Below, one piece after another: positions 10,807 to 22,970 of a stretch of DNA of 64,000 bases. Below the pieces are notes generated by a model that searched no databases, was not told the DNA's origin, and worked only from the letters and a program-made list of their open reading frames with translations. Made by a program: the position numbers and the translations under genes. Origin of the DNA: Zopfochytrium polystomum (lineage: Eukaryota; Chytridiomycota; Chytridiomycetes; Chytridiales; Chytridiaceae); contig JAIVFJ010000116.1 in the NCBI GenBank assembly GCA_025765615.1, forward strand, positions 1 through 64,000, read 5' to 3'. The stretch's first letter is position 1. The number at the start of each line of letters is the position of its first letter.

Positions 10807-12675
10807 CTACACAGTCGCGCTCCTCGTCCACTTTTGGTTGCTCTTGCCGCTGCACGACCACGTCGACACGACCGTCTTCGGCTTGTGCGAGACGCCGCTC
10901 TTTGCCAGCTCCAGACACTGCCCGCGCGCGTGAGCAGGCGACACGCTGCCGTCCGAGTTGAAAAAAAACTGCTGGTTGGGTTTGCCGGTGCACGCCCAGA
11001 GCTTAGTTTGTTGAGGGGGGTTTTTTTTTTTTTTTTGTTTTTGAATTGAGTGAGTGAGTGTGCCGGAACTCAAAAAACCGATTGCCTCGTACTCGCTTCG
11101 CCCCCCCCCCCCCCCCCCCCCCTCTCGGTCGGGGTCGTCGGCCATCCCTACTTACCCCGACCTGCGCGCCGTTGCCCGTCGCGCCGCCGAACACGTCGAC
11201 GCACGCGTCGCGGAATGCAAAGTAGATCGAGAACGAGCCGTCCCCGTTCGGCCTTAGCGTTACGAGCTGGTCGGTCAGCCCGCCGTCGCACTTCATGACG
11301 CGCACGCTAAACTTGACGCCGTTGCCCGCGTCCATGCAGCTTGTGTTGTGTGTGTGTTGGGTGTGTGGTGTCGGAGTGGTGGGAGTGTTCGGTTTTGTGT
11401 GTTTAAAAAAAATTAAAAATAAAAAATAAAATAAAATAAAAAAACAAACTCTTACAGCGCCTCCTCGGTCGTCTTGCGCAGCCGTCCGTCCCACGTCGCG
11501 GGCGTCGACGGATCCTGGCTGCACGCCACGTAGTTCTCGGCGTGCGTCGGCGACTCGACGCCAAAGTCTTGCGTCCACCAGCCGTTGTCGTAGTACGAGC
11601 CCATGGCTGTTATTGTGGGTGCAGGAAAAGGATTGTTTCGTCAGTGAGTTAGGGCGTGTGTGGATTAGCTTTTTTTTTTTTTTTTTTTTTTGGATCGAGG
11701 GCTTACACGTAAAGTCGCCGTTCAGCAGGTTTGCGTTGTGCTCGGGCGAGCGCTTGTATGCCTGTTTTTTTTTATGGGCGATGTAAATCAGAAAGCCGAG
11801 CCAAAAGTCAAGCTCTTTTTTTTTTTTTTTTTTTTTTTTGCCTTACGCCCAACACTTGGTTCTCGTCCCACGAGTTCTTTGCGACGTCTGCGTTATTGGG
11901 GACAGAAACAATTCATATGTAAGGGAGAAAGAAATGCAAAGAAGCGGGGCGAAGAAAGAGAAGAAGAAAAGAAGAAGAAGAATGTCTTCATACTTTCGCC
12001 CAGCTGGATCCAGTCCGGGTAAAAGTTGCCGACTCTCAAGTCTGTTGTCGCATAGATTTTTTTAATTTTTATTTTTATTTTAGATGCACGGTGGGGGGGT
12101 AAAACAAAACGAACCCGAAAATCTAACTCACACCAGTCCTTGGGGTCGGAGCACGACTCGTGCTGCAGCCCGCAGTTGAACTCCATCCTGGCCAGGGCAG
12201 GCGTTTGTGGGTGGGGCATCAAGGGGTGAGCAAACCCCTCCAACAAGCCAAAACAAGACACTCACTCGTTCGTGTGGTACTGGGCCGCCTGGTTCAGCCG
12301 CTGGTCAAGGATCAGCGGCCGTAGGCCAAACGCCGCTCGGTACGAGTTGGTCTGTGAGCGAGTGAGTGAGTGAGTGTATGTGGTGTAAACGAATTATCTT
12401 TAGAGCCCCGCCAGGCCGAGGAAACCAATAAGAAATAAAAAATAAAACACAAAATTAAACAGCGGGGGCAATCCCCAACAACCTCCCAACAGCACCCAAC
12501 TAACCTTTAGTAGCATCGAGCACGGCGTCGACACGTCCGCCGCGACTGGAAGGACAACCGCCGACACGGCGAGCAGCATCAGCACAAGGACGCGGTGGAG
12601 GAGGAGCGTGTGGCCGGAGGCAGCCGCGGCGGCACCGGTGCCGGCGCCGAAAGCGTTCGGTCGGTGCAGCACCAT
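10807..12675 (-). CDS. Secreted CAP/SCP-domain protein with C-terminal ricin-B lectin domain, nine exons
   Basis: Nine exons on the minus strand (12675-12505, 12351-12266, 12187-12132, 12041-11994, 11887-11847, 11761-11707, 11606-11456, 11339-11156, 11001-10807) join in frame to 328 aa. All introns are GT-AG. A hydrophobic run (VLVLMLLAVSAVVLPVAA) near residues 30-47 is a signal peptide. The CAP domain (about 58-205) shows SYRAAFGLRPLILDQRLNQAA, YHTNEMEF, CGLQHESC, LGENVAKNSW and WWTQDFG, all typical of extracellular CAP proteins. The ricin-B part (about 207-328) has CMDAGNG, CVDVFGG, LWACTGKPNQQF and WSCSGKSNQKW, i.e. QxF/QxW-type sugar-binding repeats. The likely role is an extracellular or cell-wall protein that binds glycans or sterols, possibly in host or substrate contact. 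The domain calls are strong; the role is inference. The last intron contains a C22 run. Confidence 0.88.
11101..11122 (+). repeat. C22 homopolymer inside an intron of the CAP-ricin gene
   Basis: 22 consecutive C on the plus strand (G on the transcribed-sense strand), within the last intron, 11002-11155. Confidence 0.9.
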
Positions 12676-12824
12676 GATACGTTATCGTGGTTCGGGGTAA
12701 AGAGAGCAACAGAGGGAGGGAGCGAGAGAGAGGATGCGGGTTTTTTTTTTTGTTTTTTTTTTTTTTTTTTGTTCTGCGGGGAGCCTGACAATCAGCCGTC
12801 GCCGTCGTTTCTCTCGAGACGAGA

Positions 12825-12869
<45 letters not shown>

Positions 12870-13606
12870 AGAGAAAACGCCAACTGCCTAACAAACCCCA
12901 CACGTGTGCATACAACGGGTAGAATGAAGAGAACCTAAAAAAAATAAAAATTAAAAAAATAAAATAAAAAGTCGAACCTTCGTTTTGTACTGAATTTTAA
13001 AAAAAAACGAAAATGCCTTATACGTCCACACCACACTGCTGAGGGAAAAAAAGAGGAGAAAAGGCGCGACCAAAGGGAGAGAGAGAGAGAACAAGGGGAA
13101 TCGGGTGTTTTCGAAAGAGCCAACTAGTGAGTGAGGGCGGAGGAAAGCAAAGATGTGAGCCCCTCTCCGGTTCCGAAGATGTGATTGAACGGAAAGAAAA
13201 TTAAAAATTACATATGCACGGGCAGACCAAATAGCCGACAGAAAGAAAAGGGGAGAAAACAAAAAATAAAAATAAAAAAAAATAGGAGAGTGAGAGAAAG
13301 GGGAGGTGGAATGATTATCAGGAGGTGGAAGGACGGGAACGCGAATAACGGAGTGCACGAGGAACCGCTTTTTTTTTTTTTCTGTCCGGTGTGAAAGAAA
13401 AAACGAGAAGGGAAGTGGTTATAATATAAGCGCGGTTGGGAAGGAGAAGCACTGCCGGGAAAAGAGAGCAAAAGCAGAAAAGAACGATACAGCCTAATCG
13501 ACTGCGAGTACCTCCGCCGGAAGATCGGTCCGAGTATTGTCCAGTGTTGGCGAAAGAAAGAGAAAAAAGAAAAAAAAAACGTAAAAAGATGGCCCAATTC
13601 AACTAA
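12676..13606. other. Intergenic region with T/A runs and (GA)n, 5' side of the CAP-ricin gene
   Basis: No gene is supported. It contains interrupted T runs (about 12739-12770), a (GA)n tract at about 12823-12873 and many A-rich stretches. The CAP-ricin promoter should lie next to 12676. The 3' end of the next minus-strand gene is at 13607. Confidence 0.5.
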
Positions 13607-16600
13607 CTACCCGGCCAAAGGCCCGCGCCTACGGATCATTGACCAGCTCCGCGCGCCATGCCCTTTGCCGTCGCCGCCGCCGCTCTCGGATACGGAAAAG
13701 CTGCGGCCGCGCTCTTCGCTCGGTCCTCCGCCGCCACTGCCGCCACCACCACCACCACCCACAAAGGCAGCAAGACCGACGTCGCCGCCGCTCCCAAACC
13801 CGGAGACCGTAGCCGCCGACGTCTTGCGTTGGTGCCGCACGCCGCCGCCACCGAGCCCGATGCTGCCCATGCCGCTGCCGACCAAGCTCGCGCCTACAGC
13901 GTCCAGCCCGCGTCCAACGCCGCCACCAACGCCGGGTCCGTCCCCGACTGCGCGCGCCATAGGTCCCATGCCAGGTGGTGGCGACTGCAGCGAGGGTCGC
14001 AGCGACCCAGCAGAGCCGTTGCCGCCGCCGCCGCTGCTGCCAATAGCGCCACCGCCATCGGTGGACCGCCGCACCTTGAGCAACCCGCCCGTCCACCCAG
14101 CAAACGGCGACGCGGGCTCGCGGTGTACGCGGAACTGCGTCGACGGCGACCCAGGGCGGTTCTCAGCATCGTCGTCGTCCAGCGACAACCGAATCGACGT
14201 CGCATTCGACCCGCGCCTTCCCATAATGCCGGCCGGGGGCGCATAGGACGGCGGCAGGTACGGCGCAGGAGCCGCCGCCGACGACGTCGACGACGACCCC
14301 GCACCCGCCGCCGCCGAGCCTGTTGCGAATGCAGCGGCGGCTGCTGCTGCTGTCACTGCTGCAGACGGCTGCGCGTACGCCTTGATGGCCCCGAGAGCGG
14401 TGCCCGCCACCCGTAGCGAGCGTGGGCGTGCCGCGCCCGGCGTGCAGGCTGCTAGCCACGCTGGGTGTGAGCGACGCGACGCGACCGCGTCGCGGCGTGT
14501 CCACAGACAAGGCCCTTGCGCGACGTTGAGGCTCCGGCTGCGCTCCCGCGTACGCGAGCTGCGCGTGCGCCTGCGCAACCGCTTGCGCCTGCGCTGCCGC
14601 AGCCATCGGAGCGTAAAGAGCCATGGCACTGCCCGCCATCACCGGGGTCGTTGGTTTTGCCCCCAGCTGCCGAAGGCTTGGAACCGGCAGCGGCACCAAC
14701 GGGTTAATGAGACTGACTTGATGAGAGTAGGATGACGAGATGGACGAGGAAGGCGTGATGAGCGGTGGTTCGAGCTGCGCCGACCAAATTCGAGAATAGT
14801 GTGGTGATGAAGGAGGATTTGGAGAGGTGGAAACTGTGCTCCTCCGGCTCAACGTCGCACCCGGTAGGGGCGACGCTGAAGCGCTGGCGACTCGAAGCAG
14901 AGCCTTTGGGGAAGAGGAGCGGGATGTCGAAGCGGATGAACTTGATGACGCGATCTCCGGAGTGGTCGGTCGGCGAGGCGGGGACGGCGCCGGGGAATCG
15001 GACAGAATGGACGAGGCAGCCGACGAGACGGTCTTTGTTTGCGGCGGATCCAGCGCAAACGTAACAGAAAGCGGGCGCTGGCGTGGTGAATTAGAGGCTC
15101 CAGGAGATCCACTTTGCTTGAGCGCCGACGGCAAATCTAGTATTGATTCACGAGGTCCGGCAACCTGGTTGATGCGGCGCGCTGGGGATGCCGTCGTCGG
15201 CAAGTGATCCATCAGGGAGTCCCTGCTACCCGCTCCGACTCGCCGTCCCGGAGGAGAGCAGTAGCTGTCGAGCGAGCGCGTCTCTGGGCCGACAAGTACC
15301 GACCCTCGCGGCCGTGGAGTTGCGGGTGGTCCCGCAACGCCGGTTATAGCGGCAACGATGGACTGTCGCTGTTGGAGTGTGATCTCAGACCGCTGTTGCT
15401 GATTTCGAAGAGAGCTTCCTTTCCGCATCGGGGGTGGCTGGGGGTCTACGGCCGGTGGGTCTGTAATATTTGGGCCACCTGTCATGACGCTGCCCCGCGG
15501 CGAAAGGTTTGCCGGCATTTGCGCCGCATCGTGCAGCGGCAGCGTCCGTGGTCCAGGTCCGCTTTCAGTGGCCCTACGCTCATGGCTCACGGCAAGAACG
15601 GATGAGGTTGGGACTGGTGAAGCGGTTTGGCGTATCAGAAATTGAGGCGGCGGCGGCGGGGGCGGCGCAAAGTATTCTTCATGGTTTGAGGATTGATGGA
15701 GGCTCGACGGAGCAGGCGCCGCAGGCTGCAGCGCGGTAGAAGGAAGATTGGGTGCTGCTGAAGTGGGCGGTGGGGCATGTGATGGAACCGGGGCTGCAAA
15801 TGACAGTGAAGGCGGGTGATGACCAAAAGAAGTGGCACTGACGATCCCTCCGCCTTGAGAGGATGAAGGGGAAGGTGTAGTCGCTGTGGCAGGCGACGAT
15901 GCACTTGGTTGAGTGCGCCCCTTGCGGAGTGGATTGAATATGCGAAGAGAGGTGCTTGACGCCATGGATCTGAGAGTGCGCTTAGGTTTGCCCTCGCCGT
16001 TCGAGCTTGCGGCAGGATTTACACTGGTAGTGGTTGGGTATCGATGTCTTGACGACGCCTGAGACGGGCCGGAGCGGAAACCGTCGATTGAGTCGCCTTT
16101 GCTGTGGTCCATGCTGAGGCGAAACTCTGACGCCCCGGAGGACCGCGCAATTTCTATGGACTGGTGGGGCTCTGCACCATACGGGACCGGAGAGGGAGCA
16201 AGGTAAGGCATGGCGGCAAGCCGTCCGTACATGAATGGAGATCGCGCCGCCTGATTGTGCGAGGCGGCGGCAGCAATGGCAGCGGCCGTGGCATTATCCC
16301 GACTCGCACTGTACTCTCTGGCCGATCGACCGCTTCCTCGTTCGCCTTCCACCACCATGCCCGGTTTTTGGATCATGAGCAAGTTCAGGGCAAGCGCTGC
16401 GGGGGACGGCAAGTTTCGTGGATCCACTACGGGGACGTAAGTGGGTACTGGTGTGGGTGCTGGCACCGGCAGAATGGAGTGAAATGAGTGCGGTGTATCC
16501 ATCCTGTCGAAATGCTCGCCAAACTGCAAGCCGTCAACGAAGGAGAATTCGTCTACATCCAAGGGCAAAGGATCCCAAGGCGGATATTGAATAGATTCTG

Positions 16601-18668
16601 GGCGTGGTGTCGGGACTCGGAGTGGACCGCGCTGGGACAGAATCGACGCTTTCCTGCTGAGCAGCTGCTCGGGATTGTACCCCGGCGGCTGCGGCGAAAT
16701 CTGCTTGATTCGTTCCCGCAAGCGGCCCATTCTCAGGAGGAGCTCTCCATGAGCGCTGTAGTTACGCTGCATTTCCGCCGGACCTGCGTTGTAAGCGGGC
16801 TGCTGAAGGGGCAGAGAGAAGGTTAGCGTTGCGCGGAACCTAGAAAAACAAAAAAAATAAAAAACTAAAAAAATAAAAAAAATAAAAATAAAAAATATTA
16901 AAAAAAACACAGCGATTCAGACCTCGATTCCGCCGACCGGCACAGCGTTCGAATCGACCTGCCTTGAACTTCTTCGATCAGATGACTGAGGGTTCGGCTC
17001 AGCGTCTCCACGGATGATGGCCAACAGCCTCGCAGCCGCCGCCTCTTTGGTGGAGTGCTCCAAGCAAACAGAACGTATCGTGGACTCGTCGATCCCAGCG
17101 TTCCTGGCCATTTTCGCAATCACCTCGAGGGGGTCCACGTTTTCCAACAGAAGGGAGCTCCTATTGCTCCGCACCGGTTGCTGTACAAAGTGAACTTCAG
17201 CCGCTTCTTCCGCCGGTGCCATCGAAAAACCTCCCGCATCGCTCGACTGGCTTTGCACAACCGCAGAAAGTCGGTATTTAGCGGTTGCGGCGCTTCCGTG
17301 CTGGAGGCCTTGTTCCTCTCGAGTATCCGTCACTTCGGCCCCCGCGGCAAGACTGAAAGTCTGCCTCGAGCGCGCAGCGCCATGAGACGCGGCCGCAGCA
17401 GTCGCCTGACTGCTGCGCAGAGGCGGAGACGGCCCGGGACTGCCTGGACTCAAAGTCGTCCCGTCGTCTATGTTTATGGAAAAGGACGAGGACGCAAAGG
17501 AAATGTGGGAGAGCCGCGGATCCATTTTTAGGTCGTGGTGCGACGCCACTTCGGTGGCCGACAGCTGGACCATGGGGCCAAACTCGAGCTCCAGAACTGT
17601 GGCGATGCTGCGCGCGTCGGCGTCCTCATGGTCGCCACCATCATCGCGGCCACCATCATCATCATCGCCACCGTCCAGTGCAGAGTCAAAAGCGGTGTTG
17701 ACGGGCATTTGCTCGAATGCAGCGCTGGGTGAGGAATGAGTGGCGATGAGAGCACGAGCGAATTGAGGCTGCTCCCAAAAGTAAATGTCAACGAGCGAAG
17801 CAGTGTCGATAACTGAGGCATCGTCCTTTGAATCCAAGCCTGACGACGAACGGGGCGAAGGAATCGCATGCAGGGATTCGACAAAAGCATCTTCCTCTCC
17901 TAAAACATGATACTCAACCTCGCTTAAAGGGTCTCCGAGTGGCATGCGTCCCTGGTGAAGCCCGTTGGAGGAAACAGCCGAAACTGGCGACAACAGCTCG
18001 CCGCTATCGTTGGTCCCTTTGTAAGACTCTCCTGCCGTTCTGCTTGCGGGAAGTTCTGCATCCAAGTTAATTTCAACAGTCCGCGGTTGCGGTACATGGC
18101 CGTCGCCGCTGCTGGCCAGTCGTGAGATGTTGATGCGATGCGGTTTCAGACCGGCGTTCGGTGCAGAAAGGGAATGGGTCATCTCCAAAGGGTCGAAACA
18201 CAGGACGGGTCGGTCGATTCTGGCAGACTGAAGTGGTTCCTTCCGATTGTCAGGTTGCTCCGCTGCCGGCGCGATTGCCTTCTCTGCTGCATTTTTAATT
18301 GACCAGTCGATGCGGACGTCTCTGGACGACGAGTCCATCAAACCATCGAACACATCGACCGCATTCCACGTATTGCGTTGGCCGATTTCGACAATGCTTC
18401 CACTAACAGCCGTCCGGACGCTGAATTCGTCGAGAGACGAGTTTTGACCGCTGAATTCGGGTGACGGAAGGGACAACGCAGTGGAAACGGAGCCGACCGC
18501 CGATTCCGTCAAGGTCCCGTAGCCTGATGACGACGCAGAGGGCAAGTCGCCGCTCGCTTTGCGGGTCGAAAAAAACAATGCACCGTTCGTCGTCGGGGAC
18601 GGAAGCCCTGCCGTTTGCGAAACCGACATATCCGCACGTAGTGGCAAAACTGTGCGAGGCTGTCTCAT
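13607..18668 (-). CDS. Very long Ser/Pro-rich protein with a UBA-like segment
   Basis: Minus-strand gene of about 1,629 aa. Exon 1 (18668-16923) joins exon 2 (from 16802) through a 120-nt GT-AG intron with a CTAAC branch site. Near 14,410 the frame shifts by one. A 52-nt intron (14410-14359, GTGGCG...CTGCAG) restores it and leads to the stop at 13607. A genuine indel or sequencing error is the alternative. Most of the protein is disordered, rich in Ser, Pro, Ala and Gly. One ordered island, about residues 508-556, reads DPLEVIAKMARNAGIDESTI followed by a helix with ARLLAIIRG, which resembles a UBA/CUE-type three-helix bundle. Another island after the intron (RMGRLRERIKQISPQPPGY) may be a short coiled coil. 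The C-terminus ends in RGRSFSVSES...RSWSMIRRRG. Family and function are unknown. Confidence 0.68.
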
Positions 18669-19622
18669 TTAAATTCGACTTGCTGCGTCCCCTCCTGCTC
18701 AACTGCACTGTGCCGATGCAGCTATATTACGAGCGGAGAACAAGCACGCGTTGAGGCTCACACGCAGAAAAACGGTCCAAGCTCAGATCCCCTTTGAATG
18801 TTGCTCCTACACATTGCAAACGGCGGAAATAGATTAAACTTTCACTGAATTCGTGACAGGGACTTGCACAACGCGGACGAACCGAAAACTTTTGCGACTC
18901 GACTCCACCGGGTTGTGGTCCGTCTGCCTTTGGGCGTGTGAGCGCTTGCTTGTGCGGTTTAAATGCTTTCTCCGGCGCCTTTAACAGGCAGCGATGCTCG
19001 CAATCTCCAAGTACCGGTCCGCTGTGTGTTTGTTGCCGACGATCTCGAGCTGGGCACGAGGAGTTGGCGCAGAGTTTCGAATTGCAAGGAGGGGAGGGGA
19101 GGGGGTTGGGCCCGTGGCACTTGGCAATATGAGGGTCTTCGTGAAGCCAGAGGCCTCGCTCGTTTCAGCGCTTGGCCGCTCGCTGAGCGGGATGACGCCG
19201 AAAACAGGTTCGTGTAACGATTGCGCCTCTTTGCTGTAATCTTCGCGCTCTTAGTTCTCTCTGCTGCTGGCAGTGACCTATTTCGTTGTGGGTCGACAGT
19301 GGGTTGTGTGCTGGCGCAACGCGGTCGCCCCCGACGTCCGACTCTCTCTATCTCGCTCCTCCAAGCCGCAAGCCGACAGACAGGGAAGTCCCCTACCCGC
19401 TCACCCTGCGGACTGTGACGGACTGAAATTTTCGTTCTTTTTTGTTTCCTTTTTCGCATTTGCTCAGTGTTCGGCGCGATTGACTGAATTTGAATTTTCT
19501 CGTTTTGTCGTTGTTTTGTGCCTTTGTTTTTGAATTCCGCTGTTTCCATCCATCCTTGCCTTGCCTTTCGGGAGCTGGCCAACATGCCCAAGAGGCAACG
19601 CACCGAAGCCCTCTCGCTCCAA
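18669..19622. other. Intergenic region between two minus-strand genes
   Basis: I see no convincing gene here. Open stretches on both strands lack ordered protein sequence. The region should hold the promoter of the gene ending at 13607 (adjacent to 18668) and the 3' end of the gene at 19623-22577. Confidence 0.45.
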
Positions 19623-22577
19623 CTAAGATGGCAGCAAAAGCTGCTGAATGCGCACCCACCACCGCATCGTGGCCACATTGGCCCTCCAAGCTTGACGCGC
19701 CTCCCGCCCCATACCACCCCAACCCGAGCAGAGCCCTCCATTCTCCCCAACCTCATCATCCGAGTCCCCACCTCTCTTCCCCTCTGGATCCGAGCTCGCC
19801 TTAACACAACTGCCACTTTCGTCAACCACCCCGCGCAGAATCCACGTTTCGCCAGCTGAGTCACCCGCGACAGTGATCGCTGCCCGATGCAAATACCTTG
19901 TGGGGCGCGGTTTGCTTTCTACTTCGGCTCCGGCTCCGTTGCTGTGGAATTCGAGGCGAGCGGCGCACCGTCCCGCCGCTCCGAATACAGACGCCGCCGG
20001 TCTGTCGTAAGGCAGCACTGGAACTCGAAACAGGTGCAACTGCGCCTCGTCCGCGGCGCCTTCCTCGCTGGCTTCACGTTTGGCAGGAACAAATACCATT
20101 ACATGGCGAATCCATCGTGCGGGCGGCTGGCATTCTCGTAATACATTCGAGTAGTGAACTGGGTCACCGTTAACATTGGACCCGGAGCTGGCACCTTCCT
20201 GGACGTCCTCCTCCTTTTCACCGTCACGACACTGCAACTTCTCGCCAAGTTGGTTCAAACGAGAATTTTGCTCTGCTCGCGCTAAAGCCTCGTTTAAGAT
20301 GCTTTCGGATTCTGTTGGTTTTGAAATAATGCCCCACGATGAATGCGGCAATGGCAGCACCGGTTTGATTGCGTGGATTTCGTTGTCGCGTCGGGTACCC
20401 TCACGGCTGCTTGGCGTGCTCTCCCGCTTATGGTTCTGCGTATTTCCTTCAATATTTGGTCCCCCCTGCATCTTTTGGGTAGAGGGTAGCGACGTGATAC
20501 TTGGTCCCGTGGATGTGGCATCGCCCGAACCAGCTGGATCGTGGCCGGCTCCCTTGCTCCGATGTGCGCATTCGCAGCCCCAATTCCACAATTCGGAAAC
20601 GTATCGCTCAATAAAATCGACATGTACGTCCGATCGCGCTATTAGCGATTGGTATGTTGCTGAGGCATCCTCCAAGGCCAGCGTCTTTTCTTGAATGATT
20701 TGGTTGACATCCTGTCGGGAGTCGCGCGAGAAAAGTCCCATCAAGATTTCTATGTCATTCGCCAGGCTCAGCGTTGGAGTTTGCGTTATGGGAACCAGGG
20801 CTCCATCCGATTGATCCGCCAGGCTGGAATGTTTTGAGTCATCCGCAGACGCTCTCATTCCGTTCTGGCTTTGAGGACGAATGTCGCTTCGATTGGCGTC
20901 AATACCCTCAACGATTTCATCCTCTCCTGTCGGATCAATCGGTCGATCGGGTATTTTCGAATTCTGTGCGCTACTAAACGCATGTTGGTCCTCCTTCTTT
21001 GACGGACTGACAGCTGTACCCAAGGGCTTAGCAAGTCGCACTGACTGGAAGTTCTGAGAAGGCTGGGCGGTTACTTTCAAGCCCGGTGCAGTCATTTCAG
21101 AGATAGATTTGAGCCATTTGTTTAAATGCCCTTTCAAACCGACGGAAACAGGAGACTTTCTTGCTTCGATTCCGCCAAGGCCGTCTCCAATGAGGCTCAC
21201 GAAGTTTACTCTTTCAGCTCTTCCGTCATTGGGATGAAGTGCACTCCCTGCTGCGGAGTGACTCCCGGGATTGTTCGGCAGTGCGCCATCTTTTTCGGCA
21301 GTAAAATCTGGTGCTGGCCACGAAAGAAATGCTACGGCATCCTTCGTAAAATTGAAACGATGTTCAGCTTTAGGAGATACAATGCCGGGTCCGTCTCTCC
21401 CTGACTTCGCAGAGCCCGACAGTGAGGCGGAAGCTGCCTTGATGGTCGTTGGAGTTGATGCCCGCCGTGTGGGATGGGAAGACTCCATTGGCGACGCCGA
21501 GCGCACGATTTGCTTCCAAGCGAGGGTCGCGCTTTGCTCTTGCGGAGTGTTTTCGATCGATGAGGCCGACCGAACACGATTCTGCGTTCTCGATTTTATC
21601 ATCTCGTTCGACAAGTGGGATGGGCTAGAGTAGATTCGTTTGTGAATATTCGCCGAACTGGGAGTTTCATTCGCCTCTTCTGAAGGGTGCAGGGAAGTTT
21701 GTTCTGGCTGTGCTGCATTCTCTTCATCGCGGTGCCCTCCGCCGTTTGCCCCCTGTGATGGTGGTGTGTGAATTGCATTATCGGGGTTATCTTCGTCCCG
21801 ATCCACTTCGCGTCGAAAACGCAGCTCCTCCAACTTTCCCATGAGGCTTTCGATTTTCGTATGAATGCTCAGCTCGCCATCTGGGGCCGCTCGTTTTTGG
21901 GACTCGTCGTCATCCTGCTTACTGGATTTGATGCTCCGTTGCGAGACCTTCTCGGCTTTTAAGAATCCCGACTTGGTTGAGTCCAACAGCGTCAACACAG
22001 ACTCGAGCAACTCAAGGTTTTCAACGCGTTGAGGCAGTACTGTCTCCTTGACTTCAACCATTTGCACATTCTGACGTAGGCGATCGTTTTGGCCGCTTGT
22101 CATATTCAATATGCTGGTTCCATTCCCATCTCCTGAGACACTGAACTGAGACCGCTCGCTCGCGTTAGCTGCATGCCTCGATGTTGTCTTGCTGTTCGGA
22201 GTGCTCCTGGTGGTGAAGCTGGAGTGGCGCAAACGGAGCTGCGCCTCAACTTGGTGCGTAGAGGGCGAGGGCGGCGGAGTGGCCACAGTGGCTACAGAAG
22301 TGAGAGTTGAACGATTGTTGTTTGCAGAGGACTGTGTCGGCGGGGGTCGCTGCTGTGCCGCCGGCGGTGTGCATTGTTGCCATTTCAGACGAAAGAAATC
22401 GGCGTCGTGGGCCATTATGGAAGGATACGCGAGTTGCTGGGTCGTCGTGGTTGAGAACAGTAGCAGCAGAACCGCGGCCGTTGCGAGCTTCGGAATGCGA
22501 GTGGGATGCTGGGGACGACTCACTGGTGGGCTGTGGAGGCGAAGAGTCGTCGGTATGTGGAAAGGGAAACCGGCCAT
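19623..22577 (-). CDS. Unrecognised 984-aa hydrophilic protein with N-terminal hydrophobic segment
   Basis: Minus-strand single open frame. ATG at 22577 is preferred because the frame upstream of it is simple-sequence poly-Leu/Ser translated from a (GA)n tract. ATG at 22415 is an alternative. A hydrophobic run near residues 31-45 (ATAAVLLLLF) could be a signal anchor if the first ATG is used. The body is charged and Ser-rich, with helical segments (LELLESVLTLLDSTKSGFLK, ESLMGKLEELRFRREVDRDE, SDVHVDFIERYVSELWNWGC) that suggest short coiled coils. The C-terminal about 150 residues look folded (WIRHVMVFVPAKRE, RVPVLPYDRP, ETWILRGVVDE). No known domain is recognised. Confidence 0.6.
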   Translation of the reverse strand: MAGFPFHIPTTLRLHSPPVSRPQHPTRIPKLATAAVLLLLFSTTTTQQLAYPSIMAHDADFFRLKWQQCTPPAAQQRPPPTQSSANNNRSTLTSVATVATPPPSPSTHQVEAQLRLRHSSFTTRSTPNSKTTSRHAANASERSQFSVSGDGNGTSILNMTSGQNDRLRQNVQMVEVKETVLPQRVENLELLESVLTLLDSTKSGFLKAEKVSQRSIKSSKQDDDESQKRAAPDGELSIHTKIESLMGKLEELRFRREVDRDEDNPDNAIHTPPSQGANGGGHRDEENAAQPEQTSLHPSEEANETPSSANIHKRIYSSPSHLSNEMIKSRTQNRVRSASSIENTPQEQSATLAWKQIVRSASPMESSHPTRRASTPTTIKAASASLSGSAKSGRDGPGIVSPKAEHRFNFTKDAVAFLSWPAPDFTAEKDGALPNNPGSHSAAGSALHPNDGRAERVNFVSLIGDGLGGIEARKSPVSVGLKGHLNKWLKSISEMTAPGLKVTAQPSQNFQSVRLAKPLGTAVSPSKKEDQHAFSSAQNSKIPDRPIDPTGEDEIVEGIDANRSDIRPQSQNGMRASADDSKHSSLADQSDGALVPITQTPTLSLANDIEILMGLFSRDSRQDVNQIIQEKTLALEDASATYQSLIARSDVHVDFIERYVSELWNWGCECAHRSKGAGHDPAGSGDATSTGPSITSLPSTQKMQGGPNIEGNTQNHKRESTPSSREGTRRDNEIHAIKPVLPLPHSSWGIISKPTESESILNEALARAEQNSRLNQLGEKLQCRDGEKEEDVQEGASSGSNVNGDPVHYSNVLRECQPPARWIRHVMVFVPAKREASEEGAADEAQLHLFRVPVLPYDRPAASVFGAAGRCAARLEFHSNGAGAEVESKPRPTRYLHRAAITVAGDSAGETWILRGVVDESGSCVKASSDPEGKRGGDSDDEVGENGGLCSGWGGMGREARQAWRANVATMRWWVRIQQLLLPS

Positions 22578-22905
22578 CCCTGTGGACCGAGGGCGGGCGT
22601 GCTGCGGTTGGTGGGTCCGTGTTTCGATCGTGAGTGTCTTTGTGAGTGCGGGGGAGCCCGTTGATCGAGAGCGAAGCAAGCAACATGGACGTAGAAAAGG
22701 ACGGCAAGACCTCGAGTGGTGGAATGGTGGGTGGGGCGGGGTAGCAAGGGGCAAGGGTAGAAGAATAGGTTGGCCGAGCTTGGGCAGGCTGGGGGCGGGT
22801 CTTCGTCGTTGTCGTTGCCGTCGTCCAGGAATGGGGGCGTGCGGGGGGCGTGCGAGCGGTCGCTGCAAAGCGGCAAAGCGGCACCGATCGAGGAGGTGCT
22901 TCTTT

Positions 22906-22970
<65 letters not shown>

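Noticed and set aside
13658..14416. 252-codon plus-strand open frame with poly-Arg
   Set aside because: Antisense to the C-terminal part of the minus-strand gene. The poly-Arg arises from reading the complement of Ala/Gly-coding repeats.
18959..19864. 301-codon minus-strand open frame
   Set aside because: Overlaps the end of the better-supported gene ending at 19623, has no ordered domain, and its sequence reads as antisense of GC-rich and spacer DNA.
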